Shown here piece by piece: positions 16,206 through 25,100 of a stretch of 48,945 bases of DNA (position 1 is the stretch's first letter; each line of letters starts with the position of its first letter). The notes beneath the pieces are model-generated. The model had not been told where the DNA came from and made no database searches. It saw only the letters and a program-made list of their open reading frames with translations. Both the position numbers and the translations under genes were made by a program. The stretch lies in contig NZ_CANLZC010000035.1 of NCBI RefSeq assembly GCF_947495455.1, positions 1 through 48,945 on the forward strand. Reading direction: 5' to 3'. Origin of the DNA: an uncultured Shewanella sp. Its GTDB lineage: Bacteria; Pseudomonadota; Gammaproteobacteria; Enterobacterales; Shewanellaceae.

Positions 16206-17213
16206 TTATTTTAAATAAGGCCTCACAAGATTTGCCATCATTTGAATATGTAAGTCATCATCATTTAATGCGCTAATATAACGATAGCGCTCTCCACCTG
16301 CTTCCTCAAAAATCAAACGATTCTCTTCCTCGATTTCTTCTAAGGTTTCTAAACAATCACTACTAAAAGCTGGACACACTACGGCTATATCTTTAACACC
16401 TTGTGTTGGCAAAGCCTCCATTGTGGCATCCGTATAAGGCGATAACCATTTCGCCTTACCAAAACGGGATTGAAACGTTGACATATAGTCAGTTTCGCTT
16501 AAACCGAGTTTTTCAACGAGCAATTGAGTCGTCTGTATGCAAAAACAATAATAAGGATCCCCCAACTTTAAATTCCGCTCAGGCATACCATGATAAGATA
16601 AAATTAATTTCTGAGGGCGCCCATTCAGTTCAAAATCCCGAGTAATGGATTCTGCCAGAGCATGAATAAAATCTGGATGGGTATGATAACCATTAATAAA
16701 GTGCAGTGAAGGCACAAAACGCCAATGTGATAACTCTTTAGCAATGGCATCAAATGCAGATGCTGTTGTTGGCGCGGCATACTGAGGGTAGAGAGGCAAC
16801 ACAACCAGTTTATCCACGCCTTCATTATGCATTTTCTGTAATGTGGTACTCACCGATGGCGAGCCATAACGCATACAAAAATCAACAACCACATCATCAT
16901 CTAACTGCTTTGTTAACTTGAGCGTTTGCTTTTGAGTTATCGCCATCAATGGCGAGCCGAGTTTAGTCCAAATTTGTTGGTATAAAGCTGCCGACTTGGC
17001 TGGCCTAATTCTCAAAATAATCCCATGAAGAATAAGCATCCAAACTAATTTAGGAATTTCCACCACTCTAGGATCAGACAAAAATTCGGCTAAGTAACGC
17101 CTCACAGCCGATGTAGTTGGTTCATCAGGCGTGCCTAAATTCACAAGTAAAACACCGGTTTTACCACGAGACATATGCCCTTTATCTTTACTTAATCCTA
17201 TATACTTAGCCAA
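16206..17213 (-). CDS. hemH: Ferrochelatase
   Basis: Up to 335 residues. It inserts Fe2+ into protoporphyrin IX, the last step of haem synthesis, at the inner membrane face. Family motifs are GVLLVNLGTPDEP, VVEIPKLVW, PLYPQYAAPTT, LILSYHGMPERNL with the active-site His, and the C-terminal VVCPAFSSDCLETLEEI with the conserved Glu. The start is uncertain: the TTG at 17213 has an AGAGG site at good spacing, while the ATG at 17174 gives a protein beginning MSRGKTGVLL and has only AAAGGG directly before it. It is single and convergent with ruvX. Confidence 0.93.
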   Translation of the reverse strand: MAKYIGLSKDKGHMSRGKTGVLLVNLGTPDEPTTSAVRRYLAEFLSDPRVVEIPKLVWMLILHGIILRIRPAKSAALYQQIWTKLGSPLMAITQKQTLKLTKQLDDDVVVDFCMRYGSPSVSTTLQKMHNEGVDKLVVLPLYPQYAAPTTASAFDAIAKELSHWRFVPSLHFINGYHTHPDFIHALAESITRDFELNGRPQKLILSYHGMPERNLKLGDPYYCFCIQTTQLLVEKLGLSETDYMSTFQSRFGKAKWLSPYTDATMEALPTQGVKDIAVVCPAFSSDCLETLEEIEEENRLIFEEAGGERYRYISALNDDDLHIQMMANLVRPYLK

Positions 17214-17351
17214 ATTTGCCTCTTAATGACTCATAACCAATAAGTGTCCTATTAAAGCATAAAATAACAATAATGATGATAAAATTTATTACAGAGTAAG
17301 AAGTCTGCTCACTTGCTCGATATTGATTGCTCATAACTTATACTTTCAGTT

Positions 17352-17904
17352 AACGTTTAAGCGCCTCTTTTGAGCCGAACCCTCTATTTAACTTCTCAGG
17401 TAGTTTAGATATAGACAACTTTGAAAACGATGAGCCTCCGGCTCTCAATGGTAATCAAAATATTAGTTTTATTAGCGCAGGTTTTGTTACCATTGAAATA
17501 CATGATGTACCCAATAATCAAGTTTCGTAATTTGGAAAGTATCCATCGGCGGAATGTCTCTTGATAATACTCAAGCGGTCAGCTTCACTAGTGTCGATGT
17601 CAGTAGAACAGTCATCACACCCGATCCATTAAACATTATTTATGCTAATCCTGGCACAGCTGGAAGTATTACCGTTTCACTGTTTCAGGCTGATGATTCT
17701 CTCGTTGGGCACGGCGGGCATACTGTCAGTTTTACAGGCACTTACTTAGATGTTAATTTTATTACACATGATGACACAATTGACAATAGCGACGGTACCT
17801 ACACAGCGACTTTTACTTGCCGTGGAAGCTATCCAAACAATGCAAATATCACGGCACATATTGATGGAATTGAAAGTGTGACTTTTCAAATAGATTGCGA
17901 TTAA
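17352..17904 (+). pseudogene. Decayed gene with an Ig-like (invasin/Big-type) domain
   Basis: Two fragments lie in tandem. The first, open from about 17352 to 17529 without a start codon, ends ALNGNQNISFISAGFVTIE, then IHDVPNNQVS and a stop. The second is a 116-residue frame from ATG 17554 whose C-terminal half, HTVSFTGTYLDV through DNSDGTYTATFTC, has the pattern of bacterial Ig-like domain 1 (the NxDGTYTATxT strand) found in invasins and large surface proteins. No signal peptide or anchor remains. It looks like the leftover of a larger surface protein, though the second frame might still be expressed as a small protein. Confidence 0.5.
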
Positions 17905-17917
17905 CCATAAAATAATA

Positions 17918-19033
17918 TCAATCCAAATCTAAAGTGACATTATCCAATGTATGAGTGAATGTGTTTTTTTCATTTGCGTTTAATTTAATCATTAAACGTA
18001 AATCATTTGCTGAATCAGCATAATGTAATGCATTATCATAGGAAATGTCCCCCCTGTGATATAATTGAAATAGTGCCTGATCAAAAGTCTGCATACCTTG
18101 CTCATTGGATTTCGACATAGTCTCTTTTAATAAATGCAATTCGTTTTTGGCAATTAAGCTCGATACTCTTGGCGTATTGATGAGTATTTCAATGGCAGCC
18201 AGTCTTCCTTCATCATTACAACTTGGCACTAATTGCTGAGCCACTATTGCACGTAAATTAAGCGATAAATCAAATAACAACTGTTGATGCTTGTTTTCAG
18301 GCACTAAATGCATAATACGATCTAAGGCTTGATTGGCATTATTGGCATGTAAAGTCGCCATACATAAATGACCGGTTTCGGCAAAGGATAGTGCAAACTC
18401 CATCGTCTCCATCGTTCGAATTTCACCTATTAAAATGACATCAGGCGCCTGCCTAAGGGCACTTTTTAACGCAGCATCAAACGTGAGACTATCAACACCA
18501 ATTTCTCTTTGCGTGATCATAGATTGTCCATGCTCATGCACAAATTCCACAGGATCTTCTAACGTAAGAATATGCCCTCTAGAATGTTGATTACGATAAT
18601 TAACCAGTGCCGCTTGGGAGGTAGACTTTCCCGTACCTGTCCCGCCCACCATAATAAAAAGCCCACGCTGACTCATCACTAGCTCTTTAAGTATCTTAGG
18701 AAGCTTTAAGTCATCCACATCGGGAATATGGGTTTCAATGCGCCTTATTACACACCCTGGCGCTTCTTTTTGCCAAAATGCGCTGACTCGAAAACGGCCC
18801 ACATCAGGCAAAGAAAACGCGAAGTTTGCTTCACGAGTCTGATGAAATGTCTCTTTTTGCTCAATATTCATCAAAGCTTCCACAAAAGATAATGCATCAT
18901 CTTTTGAAAACTTATCTTGAGACAGTGGCCTTAGCTCACCTGCTATTTTTGCACTAGGAGCAAAACAAGCTGAAATAAATAAATCTGACGCTTTTGTATC
19001 CACCATTTTAGTTAATAGCGATTCAATATCCAT
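17918..19033 (-). CDS. pilU: Type IV pilus retraction ATPase PilU
   Basis: 371 residues. The PilT/PilU layout is an N-terminal PAS-like domain (to about 100), then Walker A GGTGTGKSTS, Asp box (LTLEDPVEFVH), Walker B (DVILIGEIRTMETM) and His box (AETGHLCMATLHAN). The C-terminal AIRNLIRE motif of PilT is absent, and the longer tail is typical of PilU. It forms hexamers at the inner-membrane base of the pilus and assists PilT in strong retraction. It follows pilT on the same strand, separated by about 250 bp of tandem repeats. Confidence 0.94.
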   Translation of the reverse strand: MDIESLLTKMVDTKASDLFISACFAPSAKIAGELRPLSQDKFSKDDALSFVEALMNIEQKETFHQTREANFAFSLPDVGRFRVSAFWQKEAPGCVIRRIETHIPDVDDLKLPKILKELVMSQRGLFIMVGGTGTGKSTSQAALVNYRNQHSRGHILTLEDPVEFVHEHGQSMITQREIGVDSLTFDAALKSALRQAPDVILIGEIRTMETMEFALSFAETGHLCMATLHANNANQALDRIMHLVPENKHQQLLFDLSLNLRAIVAQQLVPSCNDEGRLAAIEILINTPRVSSLIAKNELHLLKETMSKSNEQGMQTFDQALFQLYHRGDISYDNALHYADSANDLRLMIKLNANEKNTFTHTLDNVTLDLD

Positions 19034-19071
19034 CTTTAAGACTCCATTATCTATGCAGACATAACAAAGAT

Positions 19072-19290
19072 CCCTTAAAATTTCGGTTCAACATAAATCT
19101 TTATGATTTCAGTTAATTATGCTGACCGACATAGGACAAAAACCTTTAAAGTTTCGGCTTAACATACATCTTCATGACTTCAGTTAATTATGCTGACCGA
19201 CATAGGACAAAAACCTTTAAAGTTTCGGCTTAACATACATCTTCATGACTTCGATTAGTTATGCAGGCATAACTAAGAACCTTTAAAATT
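19072..19290. repeat. 71-bp tandem repeats between pilT and pilU
   Basis: Copies begin at 19072, 19143 and 19214, with a fourth partial start at 19280. Each opens with a CCTTTAAARTTTCG-like sequence and contains TCAGTTAATTATGCTGACC (altered in the last full copy). The 19280 copy is the actual 3' end of pilT: on the minus strand GCGAAATTTTAAAGG encodes the final Ala-Lys-Phe-stop. So the array amplifies the pilT stop region plus downstream DNA. The second and third copies are almost identical, indicating recent duplication. Confidence 0.9.
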
Positions 19291-20320
19291 TCGCGCTAGT
19301 ATTAACACTTTTCTTCTCTGCATCTTCGCGAGTTATCACTCCGTGATTAAGCAATTCTTGCAAACATTGATCTAGCGTCTGCATACCATGAGTCATGCCC
19401 GTTTGAATAGCGGAATACATTTGCGGAATTTTATCCTCACGAATAAGATTACGAATAGCTGGCGTCGCCATCATAATCTCATGAGCGGCCACTCTTCCTC
19501 CTTCAATTTTTTTTATCAAGGTCTGAGAAATCACCGCTTGTAGAGACTCAGATAACATAGTGCGCACCATAGACTTCTCTCCTTCTGGAAACACGTCCAC
19601 TATCCTATCAATGGTTTTAGCCGCCGATGTTGTATGCAAGGTGCCAAAAACCAAATGCCCTGTCTCAGCCGCCGTCATGGCTAAACGTATGGTTTCAAGA
19701 TCTCGCATTTCTCCAACCAAAATAACATCGGGATCTTCACGCAATGCACTGCGCAGCGCCGCATTAAAACTATGAGTATCACGATGAACTTCTCTTTGAT
19801 TAATAAGGCAGTTTTTATTTTTATGCACAAATTCAATTGGGTCTTCTATGGTCAAAATATGTTCATGCCGATTGTCGTTAATGTAATCGATTAATGCTGC
19901 AAGCGTGGTACTCTTTCCTGATCCCGTTGGCCCAGTCACTAAAACTAATCCCCTTGAAAAACTAGCCACTTTGATGAAAATATCAGGGGCATGTAATTGC
20001 TCTAAACTTAAAATGTCATTAGGAATAGTACGAAATACCGCTCCAGCGCCTCTTGCATGATGAAACGCATTGACTCTAAATCGAGCCAATTCAGGCACAT
20101 CAAAAGAAAAATCAACTTCAAGATCAGTCTCAAAGGCTAATCGCTGTTTATCGTTCATAATGTCATAAACCAGTTGATGCACTGTTTCATGATCAAATAC
20201 GGGAAGATTAATCTTTCTGACTTCGCCATCGACGCGTATCATAGGAGAAACATTCGCTGAAAGGTGGAGATCAGACGCATTATGCTTCACGCTAAACGCT
20301 AATAATTCTGTAATATCCAT
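19283..20320 (-). CDS. pilT: Type IV pilus retraction ATPase PilT
   Basis: 345 residues, the usual length. Domains are an N-terminal PAS-like region (1-100, DITELLAFSVKHNASDLHLS), Walker A GPTGSGKSTT, Asp box (HILTIEDPIEFVH), Walker B (PDVILVGEMRDLETI), His box (AAETGHLVFGTLHT) and the C-terminal AIRNLIREDK motif needed for twitching. It hydrolyses ATP to depolymerise the pilus at the inner membrane. It diverges from yggS with only 34 bp between starts, so promoters overlap coding ends. pilU follows downstream. Confidence 0.96.
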   Translation of the reverse strand: MDITELLAFSVKHNASDLHLSANVSPMIRVDGEVRKINLPVFDHETVHQLVYDIMNDKQRLAFETDLEVDFSFDVPELARFRVNAFHHARGAGAVFRTIPNDILSLEQLHAPDIFIKVASFSRGLVLVTGPTGSGKSTTLAALIDYINDNRHEHILTIEDPIEFVHKNKNCLINQREVHRDTHSFNAALRSALREDPDVILVGEMRDLETIRLAMTAAETGHLVFGTLHTTSAAKTIDRIVDVFPEGEKSMVRTMLSESLQAVISQTLIKKIEGGRVAAHEIMMATPAIRNLIREDKIPQMYSAIQTGMTHGMQTLDQCLQELLNHGVITREDAEKKSVNTSAKF

Positions 20321-20354
20321 ATTTCTTCAAATATCCATATTAAAGTTGAACACA

Positions 20355-21059
20355 ATGACCAGCATTAAAAATAAACTTAAAGACTCTCAAAAAAGGATAG
20401 CTCAAGCAGCCAAAAACGTATCCCGTAAAACGCAAGAAATAAACTTACTTGCCGTCAGTAAGACAAAGCCTGTCAGTGATATTGTTGAAGCTTATCAGGC
20501 TGGTCAGCGCTTATTTGGTGAAAATTATGTCCAAGAAGCAGAAACAAAAATACGCGCTTTAAAAGAAACCTATGATGATATCCAATGGCACTTTATCGGA
20601 CCATTGCAATCCAATAAAACCAAAACAGTGAGTCAACTCTTCGATTGGGTGCATACAATCGATAGAGAAAAAATTGCCACCCGCTTAAGTGAGCAGCGCC
20701 CACATACCCTTCCTCCCCTTAACGTTTGTATTCAAGTCAATATCGGCAAAGAAATCACTAAATCAGGTGTGCAATGCGATGAAATTATCACGCTTGCTCA
20801 ACATATTAATACACTGCCCAATATTCAATTACGAGGACTGATGGCCATCCCTTCAGCCAATGTAAATGAACAAAAAGCCCGTTTAGAATTAGCCCAATTA
20901 CACGCCTCTTTTATTGCTCTAAAACAGCTTTATCCGCAAATAGACACCCTATCTGTAGGCATGAGCCAAGATCTAGAGCTAGCCATCAAATACGGTTCAA
21001 CTATGGTGCGCATAGGTACAGCGATTTTCGGTGCCAGAACCAATAAAAAGGAAACATAA
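20355..21059 (+). CDS. yggS: Pyridoxal-phosphate homeostasis protein YggS (PLPBP)
   Basis: 234 residues from ATG 20355; an upstream TTG at 20346 adds three residues. It is an alanine-racemase-like TIM barrel with the PLP lysine in INLLAVSKTKP near residue 35, then LFGENYVQEA, WHFIGPLQSNK, VCIQVNIGKE, LRGLMAIPS and LSVGMSQDLELAIKYGSTMVRIGTAIFG split across the C-terminal phosphate-binding region. It binds PLP without catalysis and buffers free PLP. It is first of the group yggS-proC-yggT, the order conserved in gammaproteobacteria, and divergent from pilT. Confidence 0.95.
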   Translation: MTSIKNKLKDSQKRIAQAAKNVSRKTQEINLLAVSKTKPVSDIVEAYQAGQRLFGENYVQEAETKIRALKETYDDIQWHFIGPLQSNKTKTVSQLFDWVHTIDREKIATRLSEQRPHTLPPLNVCIQVNIGKEITKSGVQCDEIITLAQHINTLPNIQLRGLMAIPSANVNEQKARLELAQLHASFIALKQLYPQIDTLSVGMSQDLELAIKYGSTMVRIGTAIFGARTNKKET

Positions 21060-21192
21060 AAGCAATTTTATCAAATCAACACAAAAACAGTGGTAAAATA
21101 CAGCCAAGATGGGTAAAAATACCTTTTTAGCCAGTATGCTAATAACATCATTGGTGAGCCATTCAGCCATTAAATAGTGAAAGAGAGAAACC

Positions 21193-22011
21193 ATGTCTCA
21201 AAAAAGTGTTTGTTTTATTGGTGCGGGAAATATGACACGCAGCATTGTTAGTGGGCTCATTAACAGTGGATATGCACCAAAACTAATTAATGTCACCAAC
21301 CCAAGTCAGCCTAAACTCGATGCTATGGCAACAGATTTTGGCGTTCATACCTTTCAAAATAATCTTGAAGGGGCAAAACGTGCTGAGATTATTGTATTAA
21401 GCGTTAAGCCTCAGCTCATGCAACAGGTCTGCGAACAATTAAGCGCTTTAGACTTAAAGGGCAAACTCATTATGACTATTGCTGCTGGGATCACTGCCAA
21501 GCGCTATAGTGACTACCTCAAACAGCCCATAAAACTTATTCGTACTATGCCCAATACCCCCACACAGATAGGCATGGGATTAACAGGGCTTTTTGCCTGT
21601 GAGGGCGTATCATACGAACATAAAAGACTCGCAGAACAGCTCATGCAGACTGGCGGAGAAATTATCTGGGTTGATAAAGAACAAGAGCTCAACGATGTCA
21701 TTGCCCTTGCAGGAAGCTCCCCAGCGTATTTTTTCTTGTTCATGGAAGCTATGGTTGAAAGCGCTGTCAAAAAAGGAGTGAATGAAAATAAAGCCAGACA
21801 AATGGCACAGCAAGCAGCCTTAGGTGCAGCGGAAATGGTCAAACACAACAGTGAGATCAGCTTGGCTCAATTGCGGTTAAATGTCACCTCTAAAGGCGGC
21901 ACAACAGCACAAGCTATCGACACCTTTGAAAAAGGGAATTTAAGAGGCCTAGTTGATAATGCCATGACAAACTGTATTGCTCGAGCCGAAGAAATGTCCG
22001 AACAATTCTAA
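21193..22011 (+). CDS. proC: Pyrroline-5-carboxylate reductase
   Basis: 272 residues. An N-terminal Rossmann fold with CFIGAGNMTRSIVSGL binds NAD(P)H. IVLSVKPQLM, LIRTMPNTPTQIG and the C-terminal dimer region ALAGSSPAYFFLFMEAM through LRLNVTSKGGTTAQAI are family hallmarks. It reduces 1-pyrroline-5-carboxylate to L-proline, the last step of proline synthesis, in the cytoplasm. A GAGAG ribosome-binding site lies before the ATG. A gap of 133 bp separates it from yggS, so a secondary promoter is possible. Confidence 0.96.
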   Translation: MSQKSVCFIGAGNMTRSIVSGLINSGYAPKLINVTNPSQPKLDAMATDFGVHTFQNNLEGAKRAEIIVLSVKPQLMQQVCEQLSALDLKGKLIMTIAAGITAKRYSDYLKQPIKLIRTMPNTPTQIGMGLTGLFACEGVSYEHKRLAEQLMQTGGEIIWVDKEQELNDVIALAGSSPAYFFLFMEAMVESAVKKGVNENKARQMAQQAALGAAEMVKHNSEISLAQLRLNVTSKGGTTAQAIDTFEKGNLRGLVDNAMTNCIARAEEMSEQF

Positions 22012-22042
22012 CTTATCCACTTTTTACTAATTGAGTAACAAT

Positions 22043-22591
22043 ATGAATGCAATGAGCTTTTTGGTAAATACTTTATTTGATCTTTATTTAATGGTTGTCA
22101 TATTGCGTATTTGGCTACAAGCAGCCCGTGCGGATTTTTATAACCCCTTTAGTCAGTTTATCGTCAAAGCGACTCAACCTATCATAGCACCACTGCGCCG
22201 AGTGATCCCATCGATGGGAAGATTCGATACCGCTTCTATTTTATTAGCCCTCATCGTTGTCGCGCTAAAATATACCATTTTAAGTCTCATGGTTGGAGCA
22301 GCATTGGATCTACCAACGCTTTTACTCATCTCCATTGTTTCAGTCTTTAAAGAGGCTGGTGTACTCTTATTCTGGATGCTGATTTTACGTGCCATTCTCA
22401 GCTGGGTGAGTCAAGGGCAAAACCCCATTGAAATGGTTATGGTGCAATTAACTGAGCCATTCTTAGGCCCAATAAGACGCATTATTCCTCCTATGGGCGG
22501 ACTCGATTTATCTTTACTGGTATTAATGATTATTCTTAACTTCTTGAATATATTAATGGTTCAGTATGTTCCATACTGGGCAAGTGTGTAA
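22043..22591 (+). CDS. yggT: YggT family inner-membrane protein
   Basis: 182 residues from ATG 22043 (the frame also opens with a TTG at 22031). Two YGGT domains are visible, each a hydrophobic helix followed by an amphipathic PFxxxxRRxIPxMGxxD segment: QPIIAPLRRVIPSMGRFD near residue 47 and EPFLGPIRRIIPPMGGLD near residue 147. The family relates to chloroplast CCB3 and is tied to osmotic or division phenotypes in bacteria; its biochemical role is not settled. It lies 31 bp after proC, in the same transcription unit. Confidence 0.92.
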   Translation: MNAMSFLVNTLFDLYLMVVILRIWLQAARADFYNPFSQFIVKATQPIIAPLRRVIPSMGRFDTASILLALIVVALKYTILSLMVGAALDLPTLLLISIVSVFKEAGVLLFWMLILRAILSWVSQGQNPIEMVMVQLTEPFLGPIRRIIPPMGGLDLSLLVLMIILNFLNILMVQYVPYWASV

Positions 22592-22602
22592 TTAGTATTC
22601 TT

Positions 22603-22627
22603 GAGTGGTGATGGTTTTGCCACTCAA
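22603..22627 (+). terminator. Small hairpin after yggT
   Basis: GAGTGG and CCACTC pair around a loop of about 12 bases, 12 bases past the yggT stop. There is no good T tract, so it may be an attenuator or an RNA-stability hairpin. Confidence 0.35.
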
Positions 22628-22736
22628 ATTCTCCTCTTTATATGAGGCCATATCGATTCCTACACTCGACTTCCCATCCAGTCACTTTTGAATAGACTAA
22701 AATAACACAATAGATAAAACACTAAGGAAAGGTATT

Positions 22737-23189
22737 ATGTTGCTCGAACGCTTATCCAGTACAGTCAAAGCTCTCCTCATAGCAAGCCTATTATTTAGCC
22801 CCTTCACTTTCGCCGAACAAAAGCAAACTGTCGGTAATTATGACATTCATTATGTCGCCTTTGACAGTACCTTTCTCACTCCTCAAATTGCCAAAGAATA
22901 CGGTTTAAAACGCAGTCGCTATACGGGAATTGTGAATATCTCAGTATTAAACAACAGTGATACAGAACATTCGGCCGTTCCAGTGGAGCTGTCTGGTACA
23001 GCCAATAATCTGCTCGATGCAAGGAAAAAATTAACCTTTAAAGAAATCAAAGAAGGCAAGGCTATTTATTATCTTGCTGAAATTCCTTATCGGGATGATC
23101 AAGAAATAAACTTCAATATTAATGTTAAATACGGCGCTAAGCTTAATACACAATTAAAATTCAAACATAAGTTCTATGTCGATCAATAA
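22737..23189 (+). CDS. Exported DUF4426 protein
   Basis: 150 residues. An N-terminal signal peptide (hydrophobic ALLIASLLFSPFTFA, cleavage after FA) leads to a mature domain that begins EQKQTVGNYDIHYVAFDSTF and contains IAKEYGLKRSRYTGIVNISV, the core of DUF4426. The domain is all-beta by appearance. It is restricted mainly to marine gammaproteobacteria and usually sits between yggT and rdgB, as here; its function is unknown. A strong AAGGAAAG ribosome-binding site precedes the ATG. Confidence 0.88.
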   Translation: MLLERLSSTVKALLIASLLFSPFTFAEQKQTVGNYDIHYVAFDSTFLTPQIAKEYGLKRSRYTGIVNISVLNNSDTEHSAVPVELSGTANNLLDARKKLTFKEIKEGKAIYYLAEIPYRDDQEINFNINVKYGAKLNTQLKFKHKFYVDQ

Positions 23190-23210
23190 GCTTATATTGC
23201 ATTAATTCAC

Positions 23211-23242
23211 TCCAAGTTACTTATAACTGCAAGTAACTTGGA
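23211..23242 (+). terminator. Hairpin after the DUF4426 gene
   Basis: TCCAAGTTACTT and AAGTAACTTGGA form a perfect 12-bp stem with an 8-base loop, 21 bases past the stop. A weak T-rich stretch (CATCATTTTCTTTC) follows. Confidence 0.6.
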
Positions 23243-23369
23243 ACATCATTTTCTTTCTAACTAACCCCTCTTTTTTCTATCACCTAACACTCGCCTTATG
23301 CCTTCGTGCACGTTATCATTGCGCGGTATTTTCAATGCCTATTTCAATATAACAAAAAAGGTTATTCCA

Positions 23370-23963
23370 ATGAGCAAAATCGTACTGGCCAGCGGTAATA
23401 AAGGTAAACTCAAAGAATTTTCAGAATTGATGAATAACTATGGTGTCGACGTGATAGCCCAAAGTCAGTTTGATGTCAGTGACATGGCCGAAACAGGCAC
23501 CACCTTCGTTGAAAATGCCATCATCAAGGCTCGACATGCCGCAAAAATCACAGGTCTTGCCGCCATCGCTGACGATTCAGGTATTGAAGTCGACTTTCTT
23601 CAAGGCGCTCCTGGCATTTATTCTGCACGTTATTCCGGCAAAGGCGATAAAGCTAACTACGAGAAAGTGCTCACAGCCCTTGCTGATACCACAAATCGTA
23701 GCGCACGTTTTCAATGTGTTTTAGTTTATATGCGCCATGCAGACGATCCTAGCCCTATCATTTGCCAAGCCGCTTGGGAAGGCAGCATTGGCTTTAGCCC
23801 AGAAGGCGAGCATGGTCACGGCTACGATCCCATTTTTATTCCACAAGAACATGAATGCACAGCAGCGCAATTGAGCAGCGAAGTCAAAAACGCACTTAGT
23901 CATAGAGGAAAAGCCTTGACCTTACTCATCACGGAAATGAAAAATAAAGGACTAATTAATTAA
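23370..23963 (+). CDS. rdgB: dITP/XTP pyrophosphatase RdgB (HAM1)
   Basis: 197 residues from ATG 23370, selected for its AAAAAGG site and for the conserved opening MSKIVLASGNKGKLKEF; the frame also runs 24 codons upstream without support. Other motifs are TGTTFVENAIIKARHAA, AIADDSGIEVDFL with the catalytic Asp pair, GAPGIYSARYSG and the FSPEGEHGHGYDPIF loop. It hydrolyses deaminated purine triphosphates to monophosphates, keeping inosine and xanthosine out of DNA. Its stop overlaps the hemW start by one base (TAATG), indicating translational coupling. Confidence 0.96.
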   Translation: MSKIVLASGNKGKLKEFSELMNNYGVDVIAQSQFDVSDMAETGTTFVENAIIKARHAAKITGLAAIADDSGIEVDFLQGAPGIYSARYSGKGDKANYEKVLTALADTTNRSARFQCVLVYMRHADDPSPIICQAAWEGSIGFSPEGEHGHGYDPIFIPQEHECTAAQLSSEVKNALSHRGKALTLLITEMKNKGLIN

Positions 23964-25099
23964 TGCTAGTTCTGCCTCCACTAAGTCTTTATATTCATAT
24001 CCCTTGGTGTGTTCAAAAATGCCCCTATTGTGATTTTAACTCTCATGGTCAGCAAAATGAACTTCCTCAAGAAGAATATGTTGATGCCTTACTCAAAGAT
24101 CTCAAGCAAGATCTCCATTACGTACAAGGGCGCCATCTGGACACCATTTTTATTGGCGGCGGCACGCCCTCATTATTTGAAGCGAGTCAAATCGCTCGCC
24201 TACTAAAAGGCGTTGAAAAACTGATCCCTTTCAATAAAGCCATAGAAATCACCATGGAAGCCAATCCTGGAACATTAGAACATGATGATTTTAAAGCTTA
24301 TCGAAAGGCGGGGATCACTCGATTATCCATTGGCGTACAAAGCTTCGCTAAAGAAAAGCTAAACCTCTTAGGCCGAATTCATGGCGAAGAAGAAGCAAAA
24401 AACGCCGCAACTCAAGCAGCACAAGCAAAATACAAGAGTTTCAATATTGATTTAATGCATGGCTTACCCAATCAAAATTTTGAACAAGCCATGTCAGATA
24501 TTGACACCGCGGCTAAACTGGCTCCGCCCCACTTATCTTGGTATCAGTTAACCATAGAGCCTAATACCTTATTTCATTCTAAACCCCCACAACTTCCAGA
24601 TGATGAAGTACTCTGGCAAATTTATGAACAAGGACAAAAAAAACTTGCGGCGCTAGGTTATGAACAATATGAAATATCCGCTTATGCCAAACCAGGATTT
24701 CAATGCCGGCACAATATTAATTATTGGCAATTTGGTGACTACCTTGGAATAGGTTGCGGTGCCCATGGTAAAATCACCGATCTTGCCAATAACACTCTAT
24801 TACGTACCGTCAAAATAAAACATCCTAAAGGTTATCTTGCAGCTAGCAATTATACCTTTGATGTCAACATTATCGAAGAAGATGACAGAGCGCTTGAATA
24901 TTTAATGAATCGCCTCAGACTCATGTACCCTATTCCTAAAAAGGAATTTGAGCAACGCACTGGGCTTTCAAGTAAAAGTATTCAATCGGGTATAGAAAAA
25001 GCCGTCACCAAAGGCTTATTAATCGATAGCCCAACACAATGGACCTTAACCGCAAAAGGCCACATGTTTGTTAACGAACTACTGGCACAATTCTGTTAA
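23963..25099 (+). CDS. hemW: Radical-SAM haem chaperone HemW
   Basis: 378 residues. The radical-SAM cysteine motif C-x3-C-x2-C appears as CVQKCPYC near residue 16, with GGGTPS, the EANPG strand and the SIGVQSF segment following. HemW was long annotated as oxygen-independent coproporphyrinogen oxidase; members of this branch bind haem and deliver it to membrane proteins. The C-terminal HemN domain begins around residue 310 (DRALEYLMNRLRL). It overlaps rdgB by one base. Its last codons (VNELLAQFC) are partly copied in the tandem array that follows. Confidence 0.94.
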   Translation: MLVLPPLSLYIHIPWCVQKCPYCDFNSHGQQNELPQEEYVDALLKDLKQDLHYVQGRHLDTIFIGGGTPSLFEASQIARLLKGVEKLIPFNKAIEITMEANPGTLEHDDFKAYRKAGITRLSIGVQSFAKEKLNLLGRIHGEEEAKNAATQAAQAKYKSFNIDLMHGLPNQNFEQAMSDIDTAAKLAPPHLSWYQLTIEPNTLFHSKPPQLPDDEVLWQIYEQGQKKLAALGYEQYEISAYAKPGFQCRHNINYWQFGDYLGIGCGAHGKITDLANNTLLRTVKIKHPKGYLAASNYTFDVNIIEEDDRALEYLMNRLRLMYPIPKKEFEQRTGLSSKSIQSGIEKAVTKGLLIDSPTQWTLTAKGHMFVNELLAQFC

Positions 25100-25100
25100 A

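Noticed and set aside
17240..17300. Fur-like AATAATGATGATAAAA upstream of hemH
   Set aside because: Only about half of the Fur consensus is met and symmetry is poor.
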